Source: Rossellomorea orangium (GTDB lineage Bacteria; Bacillota; Bacilli; Bacillales; Bacillaceae_B). Taken from it: a stretch of DNA of 64,000 nucleotides. The notes under the pieces are model-generated. The model was not told the DNA's origin. It ran no database searches and worked only from the letters and a program-made list of their open reading frames with translations. The stretch spans positions 558,001 through 622,000 of the forward strand of contig NZ_JAHWGH010000014.1 of assembly GCF_019334305.1 (NCBI RefSeq), given 5' to 3'. Both the position numbers and the translations under genes were made by a program. Below are positions 16,980 to 25,842 of this stretch, one piece after another; the stretch's first letter is position 1; each line of letters opens with the position of its first letter.

Positions 16980-17383
16980 TATAACCTTCCTCATCCACTA
17001 TATTTGCAGGCGCTTCCAATCCAGCACCTTCATGTGTCAAAAAAAATCATACCATCTTCTATTATAATGATTCATAGGGTAAAATATCTAGTATTATCTG
17101 ATTATTATAAACTATTTTACGAAAAAACAAAAGCGCAAATAGTGTCAAGAACACTTGGTGATAAAGGTTTATCAGAACCTTTTCCCCTCTGAACCCAAGC
17201 GCCCCAATGGTAAATCCGACTAAATCAGTAGAGATCCATTATTAGTTTTCCAGAAAAATATTTTTCGTGAATAGGTCCGACGTTAATTTCGATAATTCTG
17301 TCTATTCATTATTCGTCCATGAGCTAAATAGGGTGAAAATCTTCCACTACAAATTTCTCGGCTACTAGACTAACAAAACATCC
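16980..17383. other. AT-rich intergenic region upstream of mqo
   Basis: About 400 bases with no supportable gene. It must hold the mqo promoter. A perfect minus-strand TTGACA lies at 17148-17143 and several TATAAT-like elements lie near 17050-17110, but I found no pair at standard spacing, so no promoter is called. Confidence 0.5.
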
Positions 17384-17425
17384 CTTTTTTAAAGGAAGCC
17401 CGCTCTATCCATCAGAGCGGGCTTC
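17384..17425 (-). terminator. Terminator of the marR-mmpl operon
   Basis: The perfect 12-bp stem GAAGCCCGCTCT/AGAGCGGGCTTC has a seven-base loop, with a short T stretch on the minus strand. Confidence 0.8.
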
Positions 17426-17432
17426 TATTAAT

Positions 17433-19841
17433 CTACTTCTCTCTCTTCGCTCGGAACGGCCACCAGACCCCGTTGCCGAATGATACCGTCATAGCCGGGA
17501 TCAGTAACGGCAGGACGATCAGCCCGTACAGGAGCAGCCCTGTGATGACAATCGTCGCAATCTGTACAAGACTCAGAACCCCCGATGGCACCATGGCCCC
17601 GAATGTTCCTGCAAGGATGATGGCCGCGGTGATGATGACCGTCCCCATCTTCGCCATGGAAGCTTTGATGGCGTCTGTCACCGTCATGCCTTCTGCGGAT
17701 TGTTCACGGAAACGGTCCATGAGGAAGATTGAGTAGTCTACCCCAAGAGCCACCAGCATGACGAATCCGAAGAACGGAACGGCCCAGCTGATGCCGTCAT
17801 ATCCTAGTCCCTCCACGAAGATCCACTCGGCCACGGCTACAGATGTGAAGTACGTCAGTAGCAGAGATCCGATCATATAGATCGGCATGATGAAGGAACG
17901 GAAAAGAATCGCCAGGACTACAAACAGACTGATAAGCATGATTGTCACGGTCTGGGTGAAGTCACTCGTTGAGATATCACTCAGGTCGCGGTTGATGCTT
18001 GACACCCCACCGATGGCAACTTCGGTATCTTCAAGTGGTGTATCCTTGATGACGCGTTCTGTCGTTTCATTGATGCGATCAACCGTATCAATGGCTTCTG
18101 GTGAGTAAGGATTATCTTTCAGGATGACTTCAATCTTCATACCTTTTTGATCCCCGAAAGAATACCGGTCGATCACCTGGGCAAAGTCTTTATTATCCAG
18201 GGTACCCGGTGGGAGATACAAGCCCGTATCCCGGATCGTCTGACTGTCACTCATCCCCTGAAGCTGATCACCGGCCTGTTTCAATCCGCCTGTGATCTGA
18301 TTCAGACCGTCCAGTGGATTCGGCGCACCTGGTTGCGGAGCTTGACCTTGCCCGGCCATGGCAGCCTGCTGGCTCAATCCTTTTACTGCCTGATCAAGAC
18401 CATCTGCTGCTCCATTCACACCTTCTGCAATCTTTCCAAGCTGGTAGTCCGCATTGAACTCTTCAATTGCATCTCCGGCAGGCCGCGTAATGGAACGTAC
18501 ACTCTTGACCCCGTCGACTTTCGCAAGCTCACGGCTCAGCTTTTCCACATAAGGGATCGTGTCCTCTGTCACTAGCTTCTCTTCACTTGAAAGCAGGACC
18601 TGCACAGGAAGGGAATCCCCCTGCCCGAAACCTTCTTCAATCGCGTGAAGACCTTTGACTGAATCATAGCTGTCCCCGATTTCATCCACCGTGTTGAAGG
18701 AAAGTGCATCGTCATACGTGAACAACAATGGAACGGTGATCATCGCCACTACTGCCATGGACAGCAGGGGACGGTTGACGGAAAGCTTGCCCATCCATGC
18801 CCAAAGCTTACTGTCATTGTGGGAAACGGATTTCTTTGATGGCCAGAATAGCTTTTCCTTTAATGTGGCCATGAAGAACGGCATGACCGTGCTCAACACA
18901 AGAAGCAGCACCGCAATCCCGACTGCCACGGCCACGGCTGATTTAAAGATCGGGAAATCGGCAAAGCCGATGGCGAAGAATCCGATGAACACGGCGAGCC
19001 CGCTTATGTAAAGCGTACGTCCCGCGGTTTTATACGTGCGGAGGATCGCCTCATTGATGGGCTGACCCGCTCCGAGTTCCTCCTTGAAACGGCTCAACAG
19101 CAGGATGCAATAATCCGTCCCGATCCCGAACAGGATGGCGACAAGAAAGATTTGCGTGTAGTTCGATACAGGGAAACCGAACCAATCGATGAAAAACGCG
19201 ACGATTGATTGACTTAGCAGATACGTGATCCCTACCGCTACAAGGGGGATAAGGGGTGTCACGATGGAACGGAACACGGCAAACAAGAGGGCAAATATCA
19301 GTACTACGGTAATGATTTCTGTCCGTTTCAATCCTTCCTGTGCGCTCAGGTTTACATCGTTATTGATGATGGCTTCCCCCGTCAAGTAAACAGATGACTG
19401 TCCTTTAAGAATGTCTGATTTGATGGAGTCAGCCAGATCTACGACTTCTTCTTGTGATCCATCGACTGTGATGGGAACGAGGACAGTCTTTTGATCTTTT
19501 GAGACGAGCTGGTTTTCCATTTCCTCGCTTTCAAACGGATCGAGGACGGAACTGACGGGATCTCCGAGCTTTTTCAATTCCTCTACATTCGACGCGATGT
19601 CCTTCTTCGCCGATTCCGTCAACGTTTCATCCAGTGAGTACACCACGGAGATCGTTTCATCCCCGGCACCGGCATTATTCAGCATTTCCATGGCTTTCTT
19701 TGATGCGGCATCATCCGGAAGCTGGAATGTACCCGCTTCCTCTGCCTGCTTTGTAAGGTTCGGTGAGATGATTAATAATAAGGCCGTTATGACGAGCAAG
19801 CCAATCGTAATCGGCCACTTGAATTTGATCATGGATTTCAT
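17433..19841 (-). CDS. MMPL family RND-type exporter
   Basis: The 802-aa protein has the MMPL duplication. Each half has one N-terminal helix, a large extracellular loop and five clustered helices (about 165-330 and 630-790). The first loop is rich in Asp/Glu, and the second contains a Gly/Gln/Pro-rich linker (QAAMAGQGQAPQPGAPNP) near 490. Relatives such as B. subtilis YdfJ are proton-driven exporters of drugs or lipids. The substrate is unknown. Its ATG overlaps the MarR stop (ATGA), so it is translationally coupled to that regulator. Confidence 0.9.
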   Translation of the reverse strand: MKSMIKFKWPITIGLLVITALLLIISPNLTKQAEEAGTFQLPDDAASKKAMEMLNNAGAGDETISVVYSLDETLTESAKKDIASNVEELKKLGDPVSSVLDPFESEEMENQLVSKDQKTVLVPITVDGSQEEVVDLADSIKSDILKGQSSVYLTGEAIINNDVNLSAQEGLKRTEIITVVLIFALLFAVFRSIVTPLIPLVAVGITYLLSQSIVAFFIDWFGFPVSNYTQIFLVAILFGIGTDYCILLLSRFKEELGAGQPINEAILRTYKTAGRTLYISGLAVFIGFFAIGFADFPIFKSAVAVAVGIAVLLLVLSTVMPFFMATLKEKLFWPSKKSVSHNDSKLWAWMGKLSVNRPLLSMAVVAMITVPLLFTYDDALSFNTVDEIGDSYDSVKGLHAIEEGFGQGDSLPVQVLLSSEEKLVTEDTIPYVEKLSRELAKVDGVKSVRSITRPAGDAIEEFNADYQLGKIAEGVNGAADGLDQAVKGLSQQAAMAGQGQAPQPGAPNPLDGLNQITGGLKQAGDQLQGMSDSQTIRDTGLYLPPGTLDNKDFAQVIDRYSFGDQKGMKIEVILKDNPYSPEAIDTVDRINETTERVIKDTPLEDTEVAIGGVSSINRDLSDISTSDFTQTVTIMLISLFVVLAILFRSFIMPIYMIGSLLLTYFTSVAVAEWIFVEGLGYDGISWAVPFFGFVMLVALGVDYSIFLMDRFREQSAEGMTVTDAIKASMAKMGTVIITAAIILAGTFGAMVPSGVLSLVQIATIVITGLLLYGLIVLPLLIPAMTVSFGNGVWWPFRAKREK

Positions 19842-20290
19842 CCTTTTTCACCCTCCAATTTTAAAATGGTTTTGATTTTCCGGAACATGGTCAGGAATTG
19901 ATCCAGCTCTTCATCCTTCACCTGATCGGCGAATAAGGCTTCTATATAGGCATAGACCGCTTGATCCGACTCCTTAACGACCCTGTGGCCTTCATCGGTC
20001 AGACAAACGAGCTTGGAGCGCTGATCCCCTTCAGCCTTTACGATTTCAATCAGACCCTTCTCCTCGAGCTTCTTTAGCCGGTTGGAAACCGCACTCTTAT
20101 GAACACATTGAAGCTCTGCAATCACCCCGGCAGGAATCGGTCCGTTCTTACTGACAAGCTTCAGCATCTGGATCTGCTCCGGTGAATACTCCTGCCACAC
20201 CTCTGCCTTCACATTCTTGAGCACCCGCTCTGTCCCGAATACCATGACATCCTCGAACAGCTCGACTGCTTCGATTAACCGCTTATCCAA
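19838..20290 (-). CDS. MarR family repressor of the MMPL exporter
   Basis: The 150-aa winged-helix protein has the HTH region PAGVIAELQCVHKSAVSNRLKKLEEKGL and the wing KAEGDQRSKLVCLTDEG, typical of MarR/HTH_20 proteins. It is the first gene of the operon with the exporter and very likely binds the large inverted repeat immediately upstream (20292-20344), which begins only two bases before its start codon. Ligand unknown. Confidence 0.88.
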   Translation of the reverse strand: MDKRLIEAVELFEDVMVFGTERVLKNVKAEVWQEYSPEQIQMLKLVSKNGPIPAGVIAELQCVHKSAVSNRLKKLEEKGLIEIVKAEGDQRSKLVCLTDEGHRVVKESDQAVYAYIEALFADQVKDEELDQFLTMFRKIKTILKLEGEKG

Positions 20291-20291
20291 C

Positions 20292-20344
20292 TAGTTGACC
20301 CCCTAAACTAAATATCGTTATTTTATAGTTTAGGGGGTCAACTA
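20292..20344. promoter_or_regulatory. 19-bp perfect inverted repeat, MarR operator
   Basis: TAGTTGACCCCCTAAACTA (20292-20310) is the exact reverse complement of 20326-20344, with a 15-bp spacer. Each arm is itself a partial dyad (TAGTT...AACTA), so two MarR dimers could bind side by side. The minus-strand TTGACC in the outer arm may be the -35. Confidence 0.7.
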
Positions 20345-20376
20345 TACGGAGTCAAGTAATAAGATGAAAATGAATA

Positions 20377-20421
20377 AATAAAAAAAAACTTGGGCTGCTG
20401 TTTACTTCACCGCAGCCCAAG
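20377..20421 (-). terminator. Terminator of the small lipoprotein gene
   Basis: Minus-strand stem CTTGGGCTGC/GCAGCCCAAG with a 13-base loop and nine T residues. Confidence 0.93.
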
Positions 20422-20426
20422 GTCTT

Positions 20427-20759
20427 TTAATCCCGGTACCCTTTCCCGATCACTTTCTGTTGGTCCTTTGAAACGTACACATCAATATCCCCTAGTGAAT
20501 GGTTGCTTCCCGTATAGAAAACAATGATATACACTTCTTCCCCATCATACTGATGATCTGTTAAGACCCCCATTTTCTTATTCACAGTCCCCTCTTTCAG
20601 GGTGGCGTTTTTCCAGTCCCCTTTTATTTCATTCTGTTCTGACCGTGAAAGGGAGTCATAAGCTGTTTTGATTACGGGATTTGCGTCTTGATCCTTCCCC
20701 AGACCACAACCACTTATGATTATGCTTAGGATCGCTATAGCCATTAAGACCTTCCCCAT
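20427..20759 (-). CDS. Small lipoprotein of unknown function
   Basis: The 110-aa protein has a lipoprotein signal peptide with lipobox IISGC (Cys near 18) and a soluble domain of about 90 residues containing YDSLSRSEQNEIKGDW and GDIDVYVSKDQQKVIGKGYRD. I do not recognise a named family. ATG 20759 is six bases after GTGGGGG; an in-frame ATG at 20765 abuts that site. It is monocistronic. Confidence 0.65.
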   Translation of the reverse strand: MGKVLMAIAILSIIISGCGLGKDQDANPVIKTAYDSLSRSEQNEIKGDWKNATLKEGTVNKKMGVLTDHQYDGEEVYIIVFYTGSNHSLGDIDVYVSKDQQKVIGKGYRD

Positions 20760-20828
20760 CGGCATCCCCCACGCTTTTTCCTCATTATCTCTAATGATAG
20801 ATAAGATAACAATATTTTTCAGAATTTA

Positions 20829-20892
20829 TTGACAAATGTATCTCCAGAAATCATATAATGGTATTACCATAATTAAAATTGGTCTTACCAAT
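20829..20892 (+). promoter_or_regulatory. GntR operon promoter with two FadR-like palindromes
   Basis: A perfect TTGACA (20829-20834) and TATAAT (20854-20859) are separated by 19 bp. ATGGTATTACCAT (20858-20870) overlaps the end of the -10, and ATTGGTCTTACCAAT (20878-20892) follows it. Both fit the TGGTNNNACCA pattern of FadR/GntR operators, so autorepression is likely. Confidence 0.75.
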
Positions 20893-20906
20893 CAGGAGGT
20901 GCTTTC

Positions 20907-21599
20907 ATGAAAGACCGTTCTTCGGATATAGTCGCCAGAGACATTTCCCGCTCCATTTTGGCGGGCATCCTGAAGATTCAGGAACCTCTTCAATCTGAGA
21001 GGGAATTGGCTGCTCAATACAAAGTCGGCCGCCCCACCATCCGCGAAGCCCTGCAGCGACTGGAACGGGACGGTTGGATCACCGGCCGCAAGGGGATGCC
21101 TGCTGTCGTGAATGATTACTGGAAGCAGGGGAACTTGATGACGATCGTCACCATCCTGCAGCACGAGGAGGAGATTCCGGATGAATTCATCGTCCATATG
21201 CTACAGCTTCGGGTCTCGATAACACCGGCTTATTTCAAGGATGCCTTAGAGAACAGCAGGCTGAAAGTTGTTTCCCTCTTCGCCCCGTTCGAGGATATCC
21301 CGGACGAAGCCAATGCCTATGCGGAATTCGACTGGCAGATCCAGCACGGGGTCGCCATGCTGTCGCCGAATCCTATTTACCTCTTGATCCTGAACAGCTT
21401 TAAGGATATTTATATCAGGATGGCAGAGAAATACTTCTCGGAATCCGAACACAGGACCGCTTCACGTGACTATTACAACAGACTTCTGGAATGGATATTG
21501 GCCGGAGACATTCAACAAGCCGGGCAAACCATCCGGGACATGATGGAAACAAGCATTACGCTTTGGAAACAAAAAATGAATGGAGGAACGGAGAAATGA
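20907..21599 (+). CDS. GntR family regulator with FadR-like C-terminal domain
   Basis: The 230-aa protein has a GntR winged HTH at residues about 8-75 (LQSERELAAQYKVGRPTIREALQRLERDGW) and an all-helical C-terminal domain. Its length and lack of the metal-binding His set resemble FadR, the acyl-CoA sensing regulator. RBS AGGAGG. Its stop overlaps the start of the fatty acid hydroxylase gene (ATGA). With the TGGTNNNACCA palindromes upstream, an acyl-CoA-responsive repressor of membrane lipid modification is a reasonable inference. Confidence 0.82.
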   Translation: MKDRSSDIVARDISRSILAGILKIQEPLQSERELAAQYKVGRPTIREALQRLERDGWITGRKGMPAVVNDYWKQGNLMTIVTILQHEEEIPDEFIVHMLQLRVSITPAYFKDALENSRLKVVSLFAPFEDIPDEANAYAEFDWQIQHGVAMLSPNPIYLLILNSFKDIYIRMAEKYFSESEHRTASRDYYNRLLEWILAGDIQQAGQTIRDMMETSITLWKQKMNGGTEK

Positions 21600-22213
21600 A
21601 GGAGAATCGATTGTATCGGGATTTCTTTTTACATTTTGATATTTTAGTGATGGCGTGCATTTTTTTAGTGGTGCTGGGATTTTTGGTCACGATGGAGCTT
21701 TCGTTATTCAGTCTCTTATTTTTCACTGTGGGGATCGTCACCTACATGTTCAGCGAATACCTCACCCACCGCTTCCTCTTTCATATCAAGGCACCGAAGA
21801 ACCCTTTATTACTGAATTTAATCAAGCGCCTGCATTACGATCATCATAAGAAGCCGAACGACCTAAAGCTCCTATTTCTACCGATCTGGTACAGCGCACC
21901 CAACCTCTTTGTCCTATGCCTGTTGTTTTACTTCATAACCGGATCCATGTCATTTACTCTTGCATTCACCACCGGGATACTCTTCATGTTCTTTGTATAC
22001 GAATGGAAGCACTACGTCGCTCACCGGCCGATGAAACCGAAGACGCGCTTTGGCCGCTGGCTTAAAAAGACGCATGTCCTTCATCATTATAAGAATGAGA
22101 ACTATTGGTACGGGGTGTCGACCCCATTTGTCGATGTGCTGTTCGGCACCTACAAAGAAGGAAGCGACGTAGAAATGAGTGAGACCGCGAAGGATTTGGA
22201 GAAGAGGGCATGA
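21596..22213 (+). CDS. Fatty acid hydroxylase / sterol desaturase family protein
   Basis: The 205-aa membrane protein has four hydrophobic segments and the di-iron His clusters of the family: HRFLFH near 57, HYDHH near 79, HYVAH near 140 and HVLHH near 160. Family enzymes hydroxylate or desaturate lipid chains using oxygen. It is about the size of FA2H-type catalytic domains without a cytochrome b5 part, so an external electron donor is needed. It is translationally coupled to the FadR-like regulator. Confidence 0.85.
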   Translation: MKENRLYRDFFLHFDILVMACIFLVVLGFLVTMELSLFSLLFFTVGIVTYMFSEYLTHRFLFHIKAPKNPLLLNLIKRLHYDHHKKPNDLKLLFLPIWYSAPNLFVLCLLFYFITGSMSFTLAFTTGILFMFFVYEWKHYVAHRPMKPKTRFGRWLKKTHVLHHYKNENYWYGVSTPFVDVLFGTYKEGSDVEMSETAKDLEKRA

Positions 22214-22251
22214 AAAAAGTCCGATCGGATTTGAACCGATCGGACTTTTTT
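22213..22251 (+). terminator. Bidirectional terminator between hydroxylase and ABC-2 genes
   Basis: AAAAAAGTCCGATCGG/CCGATCGGACTTTTTT with a seven-base loop. It overlaps the hydroxylase stop codon and ends four bases before the convergent ABC permease stop. Confidence 0.93.
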
Positions 22252-22254
22252 CTT

Positions 22255-23346
22255 CTATTCCCACTTAAACACATAACTCGCAAGGGCAAATCCGACAACA
22301 AGCCACGCCCCCAATATCAGTGTCTCTGTCCCAAGCTCCAAAAACGGGGTCCCGAGATTCATCGTCTCACGCAGTGCAGAACTCAAGTGAGCAATCGGCA
22401 GCACCTTCACAATCGGCTGAATGATGTCCGGCATATCGTTGATCGGGAAGAACACCCCGCCGAGAAACAGCATTGGGAACGTCACGAAACCTGCAATCGG
22501 TCCCGCACTTTCCGGGTTCTTCGCCATCCCGGCAATGATGAAGCCGAGTGACATGAACGCCAGGGTCCCAAGGATGATAAAGAAAATCATCGCAAGCCAC
22601 GAACCCGCTACGTTGATGTCAAAAATAAGATCGGCAATCAGTACGACAAGGAGCGCCTGCGTTCCGTTCAGCATCAGGCGCGCCGTGATCTGGGCCGCGA
22701 TGAAGGTGGATGCCTTCAGTCTCGTCCCCTGCATGCGGCGGAGGATCCCGCGTTCCCGCCACGCGGATATCTGACCCGCCACCCCGTTCATATTGTTGCT
22801 CATGATCATCATGGCGACGATCCCGGGAACAAGGAAATCGACATAGCGAATGTTCAGCGCTTCGATCCCGACTTTTTCCACCGTCACGACAGGCTTGTAA
22901 TCGACAAGGTCCTTACTGTATTGATCGATAACCCCATTCACGACCGTAAGTCCAAGCTCAGCTGTCGCCAGGTTTTTTTCGTTATAGTAGACCGGGATTG
23001 AGAACGCCTCATCTCTTTCCTTCACGTTTTCCCCGTATCCTTTCGGGATTTCAATCAGAAGTTGGATATCGCCATTTTTCACGGCTTTTCTTCCGGCTTT
23101 AACGCTGTCAAATGAAGATGTTTTGAACCCTTCATTTTCATTAAATAAGTTCTTTAAATCCTTTGAGGCATCCGTTTGATCGCTATCGATCATTCCGACA
23201 GTCAGTGAAACGGAATCCCCCCCTCCAGCGAATGAACCCAGTGCAACCATCAGGATCACCGGGAAAAGCAGGGTAAAGAACAATACCTGTTTGTTTCGTG
23301 CAAAAATTCGTAACTGTGCCAGTGTCAGCTGCCAATACGCTCTCAT
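22255..23346 (-). CDS. ABC-2 type exporter permease
   Basis: The 363-aa permease has one N-terminal helix (about 20-40), an extracytoplasmic domain of about 130 residues and five helices in the second half (from about 178). The ABC-2 signature region RERGILRRMQGTRLKAS lies near 203. It pairs with the ATPase gene just upstream, overlapping it by four bases (ATGA). Such pairs export drugs, lipids or peptides, and no substrate gene is adjacent. Confidence 0.9.
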   Translation of the reverse strand: MRAYWQLTLAQLRIFARNKQVLFFTLLFPVILMVALGSFAGGGDSVSLTVGMIDSDQTDASKDLKNLFNENEGFKTSSFDSVKAGRKAVKNGDIQLLIEIPKGYGENVKERDEAFSIPVYYNEKNLATAELGLTVVNGVIDQYSKDLVDYKPVVTVEKVGIEALNIRYVDFLVPGIVAMMIMSNNMNGVAGQISAWRERGILRRMQGTRLKASTFIAAQITARLMLNGTQALLVVLIADLIFDINVAGSWLAMIFFIILGTLAFMSLGFIIAGMAKNPESAGPIAGFVTFPMLFLGGVFFPINDMPDIIQPIVKVLPIAHLSSALRETMNLGTPFLELGTETLILGAWLVVGFALASYVFKWE

Positions 23347-24269
23347 GATTCCCGCAGCCTCCTTCCTGTCATATGGATGAAGACATCTTCAAGTGTTGCC
23401 TGACGCGTCTGAAGGTCCTCGATTTTCAAGTCATGCTCTGTTGAAAGTGAAATCAATGAAGTCAAGGCACGCTGAAGTTCGTCAGTATAGAGCTGGACGA
23501 AGGTATCCTTGATGGCCACTTCCTCCACCCCATCCATCTTCATGAACCACTCCTGTTCAGGAGGATTGTCCAGATGGAACTCGATCGTACTCGTTGACTG
23601 CAACGTTTTCACAAGATTCGTCGGCGTATCGAGGGCGATCAGCTCCCCCTGATCCATGATGCCGATCCGGTCGCAAAGCACGTGGGCTTCATCCATATAA
23701 TGAGTCGACAGGATGACCGTCTTTCCCCGCTCCTTCAGTCTGAGAACAATATCCCACAGCGTCCTCCGCGCCTGGGGGTCCAGTCCCGTCGTGGGTTCAT
23801 CGAGAAATACGATATTCGGATCATGGATCAGTGCCAGGGCAATCGCCAATCGCTGCTTCTGCCCGCCGGACAACCCTTTGATCCGGTCCTTCCTTTTTTC
23901 CGTCAGCAGCATATCTTCTATCAGTTGATTGATGTCCACATTTTTCGGATAAAAACTTGCATACAAATGAAGGATCTCCTCCACCTTGAGGAGTTCAAAC
24001 AACGAGGTAGACTGAAGCTGAACCCCGATTACTTCCTTCACTTGATTCACTTCTTTACGCACGTCAAAGCCTGCCAAGCTTGCCGTCCCCGCGTCAGGCT
24101 TCCTGAGTCCCACGAGCATCTCGATCGTCGTCGTCTTCCCGGCCCCATTGGGTCCAAGCAATCCGAAGATCTCCCCCTTCTCCACCTGAAAACGGACGCC
24201 CTTCACCGCCGTAAAGGAACCGTATCTTTTCACTAAATCTTTTACATCTACCATGACTTCATTTGGCAT
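23343..24269 (-). CDS. ABC exporter ATP-binding protein
   Basis: The 308-aa ATPase has Walker A GPNGAGKTTT near 39, signature GLSGGQKQRLAIA near 138, Walker B IVFLDEPTTGLD near 158 and the H-loop STHYMDEA near 194. A C-terminal extension of about 80 residues is typical of DrrA/CcmA-like exporters. It is the first gene of the two-gene exporter operon, with RBS TAGGAGG. Confidence 0.93.
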   Translation of the reverse strand: MPNEVMVDVKDLVKRYGSFTAVKGVRFQVEKGEIFGLLGPNGAGKTTTIEMLVGLRKPDAGTASLAGFDVRKEVNQVKEVIGVQLQSTSLFELLKVEEILHLYASFYPKNVDINQLIEDMLLTEKRKDRIKGLSGGQKQRLAIALALIHDPNIVFLDEPTTGLDPQARRTLWDIVLRLKERGKTVILSTHYMDEAHVLCDRIGIMDQGELIALDTPTNLVKTLQSTSTIEFHLDNPPEQEWFMKMDGVEEVAIKDTFVQLYTDELQRALTSLISLSTEHDLKIEDLQTRQATLEDVFIHMTGRRLRES

Positions 24270-24283
24270 AACGAGCCTCCTAT

Positions 24284-24314
24284 AAAAAAACGTAACCGCC
24301 CACGAATGAGCGGT
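24284..24314 (-). terminator. Terminator of the DUF6526 gene
   Basis: Minus-strand stem ACCGC/GCGGT with a ten-base loop, then TTACG and seven T residues. Confidence 0.65.
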
Positions 24315-24329
24315 CCAAATTCCTGTTGT

Positions 24330-24758
24330 TTATACGCGATGATGATCTGCACGCCAATTCTGTACAGCTTTCTTAATGTCATTCGGTGATAAGTTTTCCG
24401 TAAGCGTCCGTTCGACCAACGCCGGGAACTCTTCATTTGGTGCAAACCGGAGAGCGATGATCTGCTTCAGTGATAGATTGCTATCCAGCTCATTACCCGT
24501 TAAACGGTAATAGCGGAAATTCTCTTCTGCACGGATGACGCGGTCCTGAACCTGAAGGGCATATGTACGGAGCCTCACCCCGACCAGGATGATGGTGATC
24601 ACCGCCACGAGCACTAAAAAGCTAAGCAGCGTTTCATCCCCCACATTCTTCACGAAAAACGTGATCGTCAAAATGAGTGTAATCAGTGCTGACAAGGCAA
24701 TCCCTACATGGAATACCGGATCCACCTTGCTGTGATTTTCATAGTTTTGTTGTTTCAT
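24330..24758 (-). CDS. DUF6526 family membrane protein
   Basis: The 142-aa protein has two hydrophobic helices (about 18-38 and 44-62) and a cytoplasmic helical domain containing RVIRAEENFRYY and LSLKQIIALRFAPNEEFPAL, as in the DUF6526 proteins of Bacilli. The N-terminal QNYENHSK is also typical. Function is unknown. RBS AGGAGG; the gene appears monocistronic. Confidence 0.75.
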   Translation of the reverse strand: MKQQNYENHSKVDPVFHVGIALSALITLILTITFFVKNVGDETLLSFLVLVAVITIILVGVRLRTYALQVQDRVIRAEENFRYYRLTGNELDSNLSLKQIIALRFAPNEEFPALVERTLTENLSPNDIKKAVQNWRADHHRV

Positions 24759-25235
24759 ATGTACCTCCTGAGGGTTATAGATTCATTATATACCAGATGG
24801 GTGATGGATTGTGTAAAGGGTTCACTTAGACATCATATTCGGAGGTTGGGCGGGGTATGCTGAGTGGATTTTCGTTGTGGAGCATTGTTAGCCTCTTTAG
24901 ATTGGTATTATATGTAAAAATACGCAAATAATGAAAAAATGACGCAATTACCTTCATCTGACGCCTTTCTCTTCCCCAAACCATCCGTAGATCCAGCTCC
25001 CTCAACTCTCTTTTCCTAGCAAATACACGATAATGGACTTCAATCATGACATATATCATTCCAAAATGGCAAAATACTAGTCTTTCCGAACATTCAAAGC
25101 CTCCGCATACTTAAAGCACCTACCCTGCTGATTAAAGGGGACACTTTTCCAAACCCTTACGAAGCTTACATGCTCAATAATCCATCACAGCACTGCCACC
25201 ATCTATATATATACGTACTACCCACACCCCTCATC
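24759..25235. other. Intergenic region without supportable gene
   Basis: About 480 bases between DUF6526 and a lipoprotein gene. An open frame at 24826-25059 (minus) has no ribosome site and an Arg-rich unlikely product. I see no repeat or RNA structure of note. Confidence 0.5.
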
Positions 25236-25239
25236 AAAA

Positions 25240-25270
25240 TAAAAAAGCACCCGCATCCGGATGCCCGTCA
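25240..25270 (-). terminator. Terminator of the 147-aa lipoprotein gene
   Basis: Minus-strand GC-rich stem built on GCATCC/GGATGC, followed by six T residues just after the stop. Confidence 0.75.
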
Positions 25271-25711
25271 ATCTTTCATCGAAGCCCTGCTCTTGTTAAT
25301 ATTGTACTCAGAAACCTGAACGATCCCTATGGCATCCTCTTCCCCGTCACATCCCTGCAACGAGATGAACCCGCTTTTTTCTTCAATTCCTTCACATACC
25401 GCCTGACTCTTTTCTTCCCCTGTTCCGGTCTTTAACACATAGTTGACTTTATTTCCATCGAACGATAGTTCATTGATACTGACCTGGTTGTTGAAGAAGT
25501 TCGATACCGTTACATCGGATTCTTTCTTTTCCTGCACCCCGTCTACAAAACGCAGCAGTTGATCGAGGTTCGATACCTCACCCTCTTCATCCACCAGCGT
25601 GTCTCCGTTGTCGGTCGCTTCTTCCATGGTGTATGTATCTACCTGTTCGCTATTGGAACAACCGGTAAAGAGTAAAAAACCGGCTATTAGCATAAAACTC
25701 ATTTTCCTCAC
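25268..25711 (-). CDS. Lipoprotein, possibly DUF4362-like
   Basis: The 147-aa protein has a lipoprotein signal (lipobox LFTGC, Cys near 18), an acidic linker and a domain with NLDQLLRFVDGVQEKKESDV followed by beta strands. The pattern recalls DUF4362 lipoproteins, but I hold this loosely. It starts at GTG 25711, five bases after GGGG. Two further Cys (VCEGIE and LQGCDG) could form a disulphide. Function unknown. Confidence 0.6.
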   Translation of the reverse strand: MRKMSFMLIAGFLLFTGCSNSEQVDTYTMEEATDNGDTLVDEEGEVSNLDQLLRFVDGVQEKKESDVTVSNFFNNQVSINELSFDGNKVNYVLKTGTGEEKSQAVCEGIEEKSGFISLQGCDGEEDAIGIVQVSEYNINKSRASMKD

Positions 25712-25807
25712 TATTTCCCCATCCCCCTTCGTATTTATATACTTTTAAGTATACAGGAATTGGAAAATTTAAGTAAATACTTTTTACCCCGTTCTCCTAT
25801 TTCTATA

Positions 25808-25833
25808 TTAAAAAACACCCGATACCGGGTGCT
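25808..25833 (-). terminator. Terminator of the sugar-sensing operon
   Basis: Minus-strand stem GCACCCG/CGGGTGT with a small loop and six T residues, ten bases after the stop of the second binding-protein gene. Confidence 0.85.
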
Positions 25834-25842
25834 TTCCTCACA

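Noticed and set aside
17004..17026. cre-like sequence TGGAAGCGCCTGCA upstream of mqo
   Set aside because: It differs from the CcpA consensus at three positions, so it was not called as a site.
24826..25059. 77-aa minus-strand open frame in a 500-bp gap
   Set aside because: No ribosome site, Arg-rich improbable product, no terminator or promoter in register.
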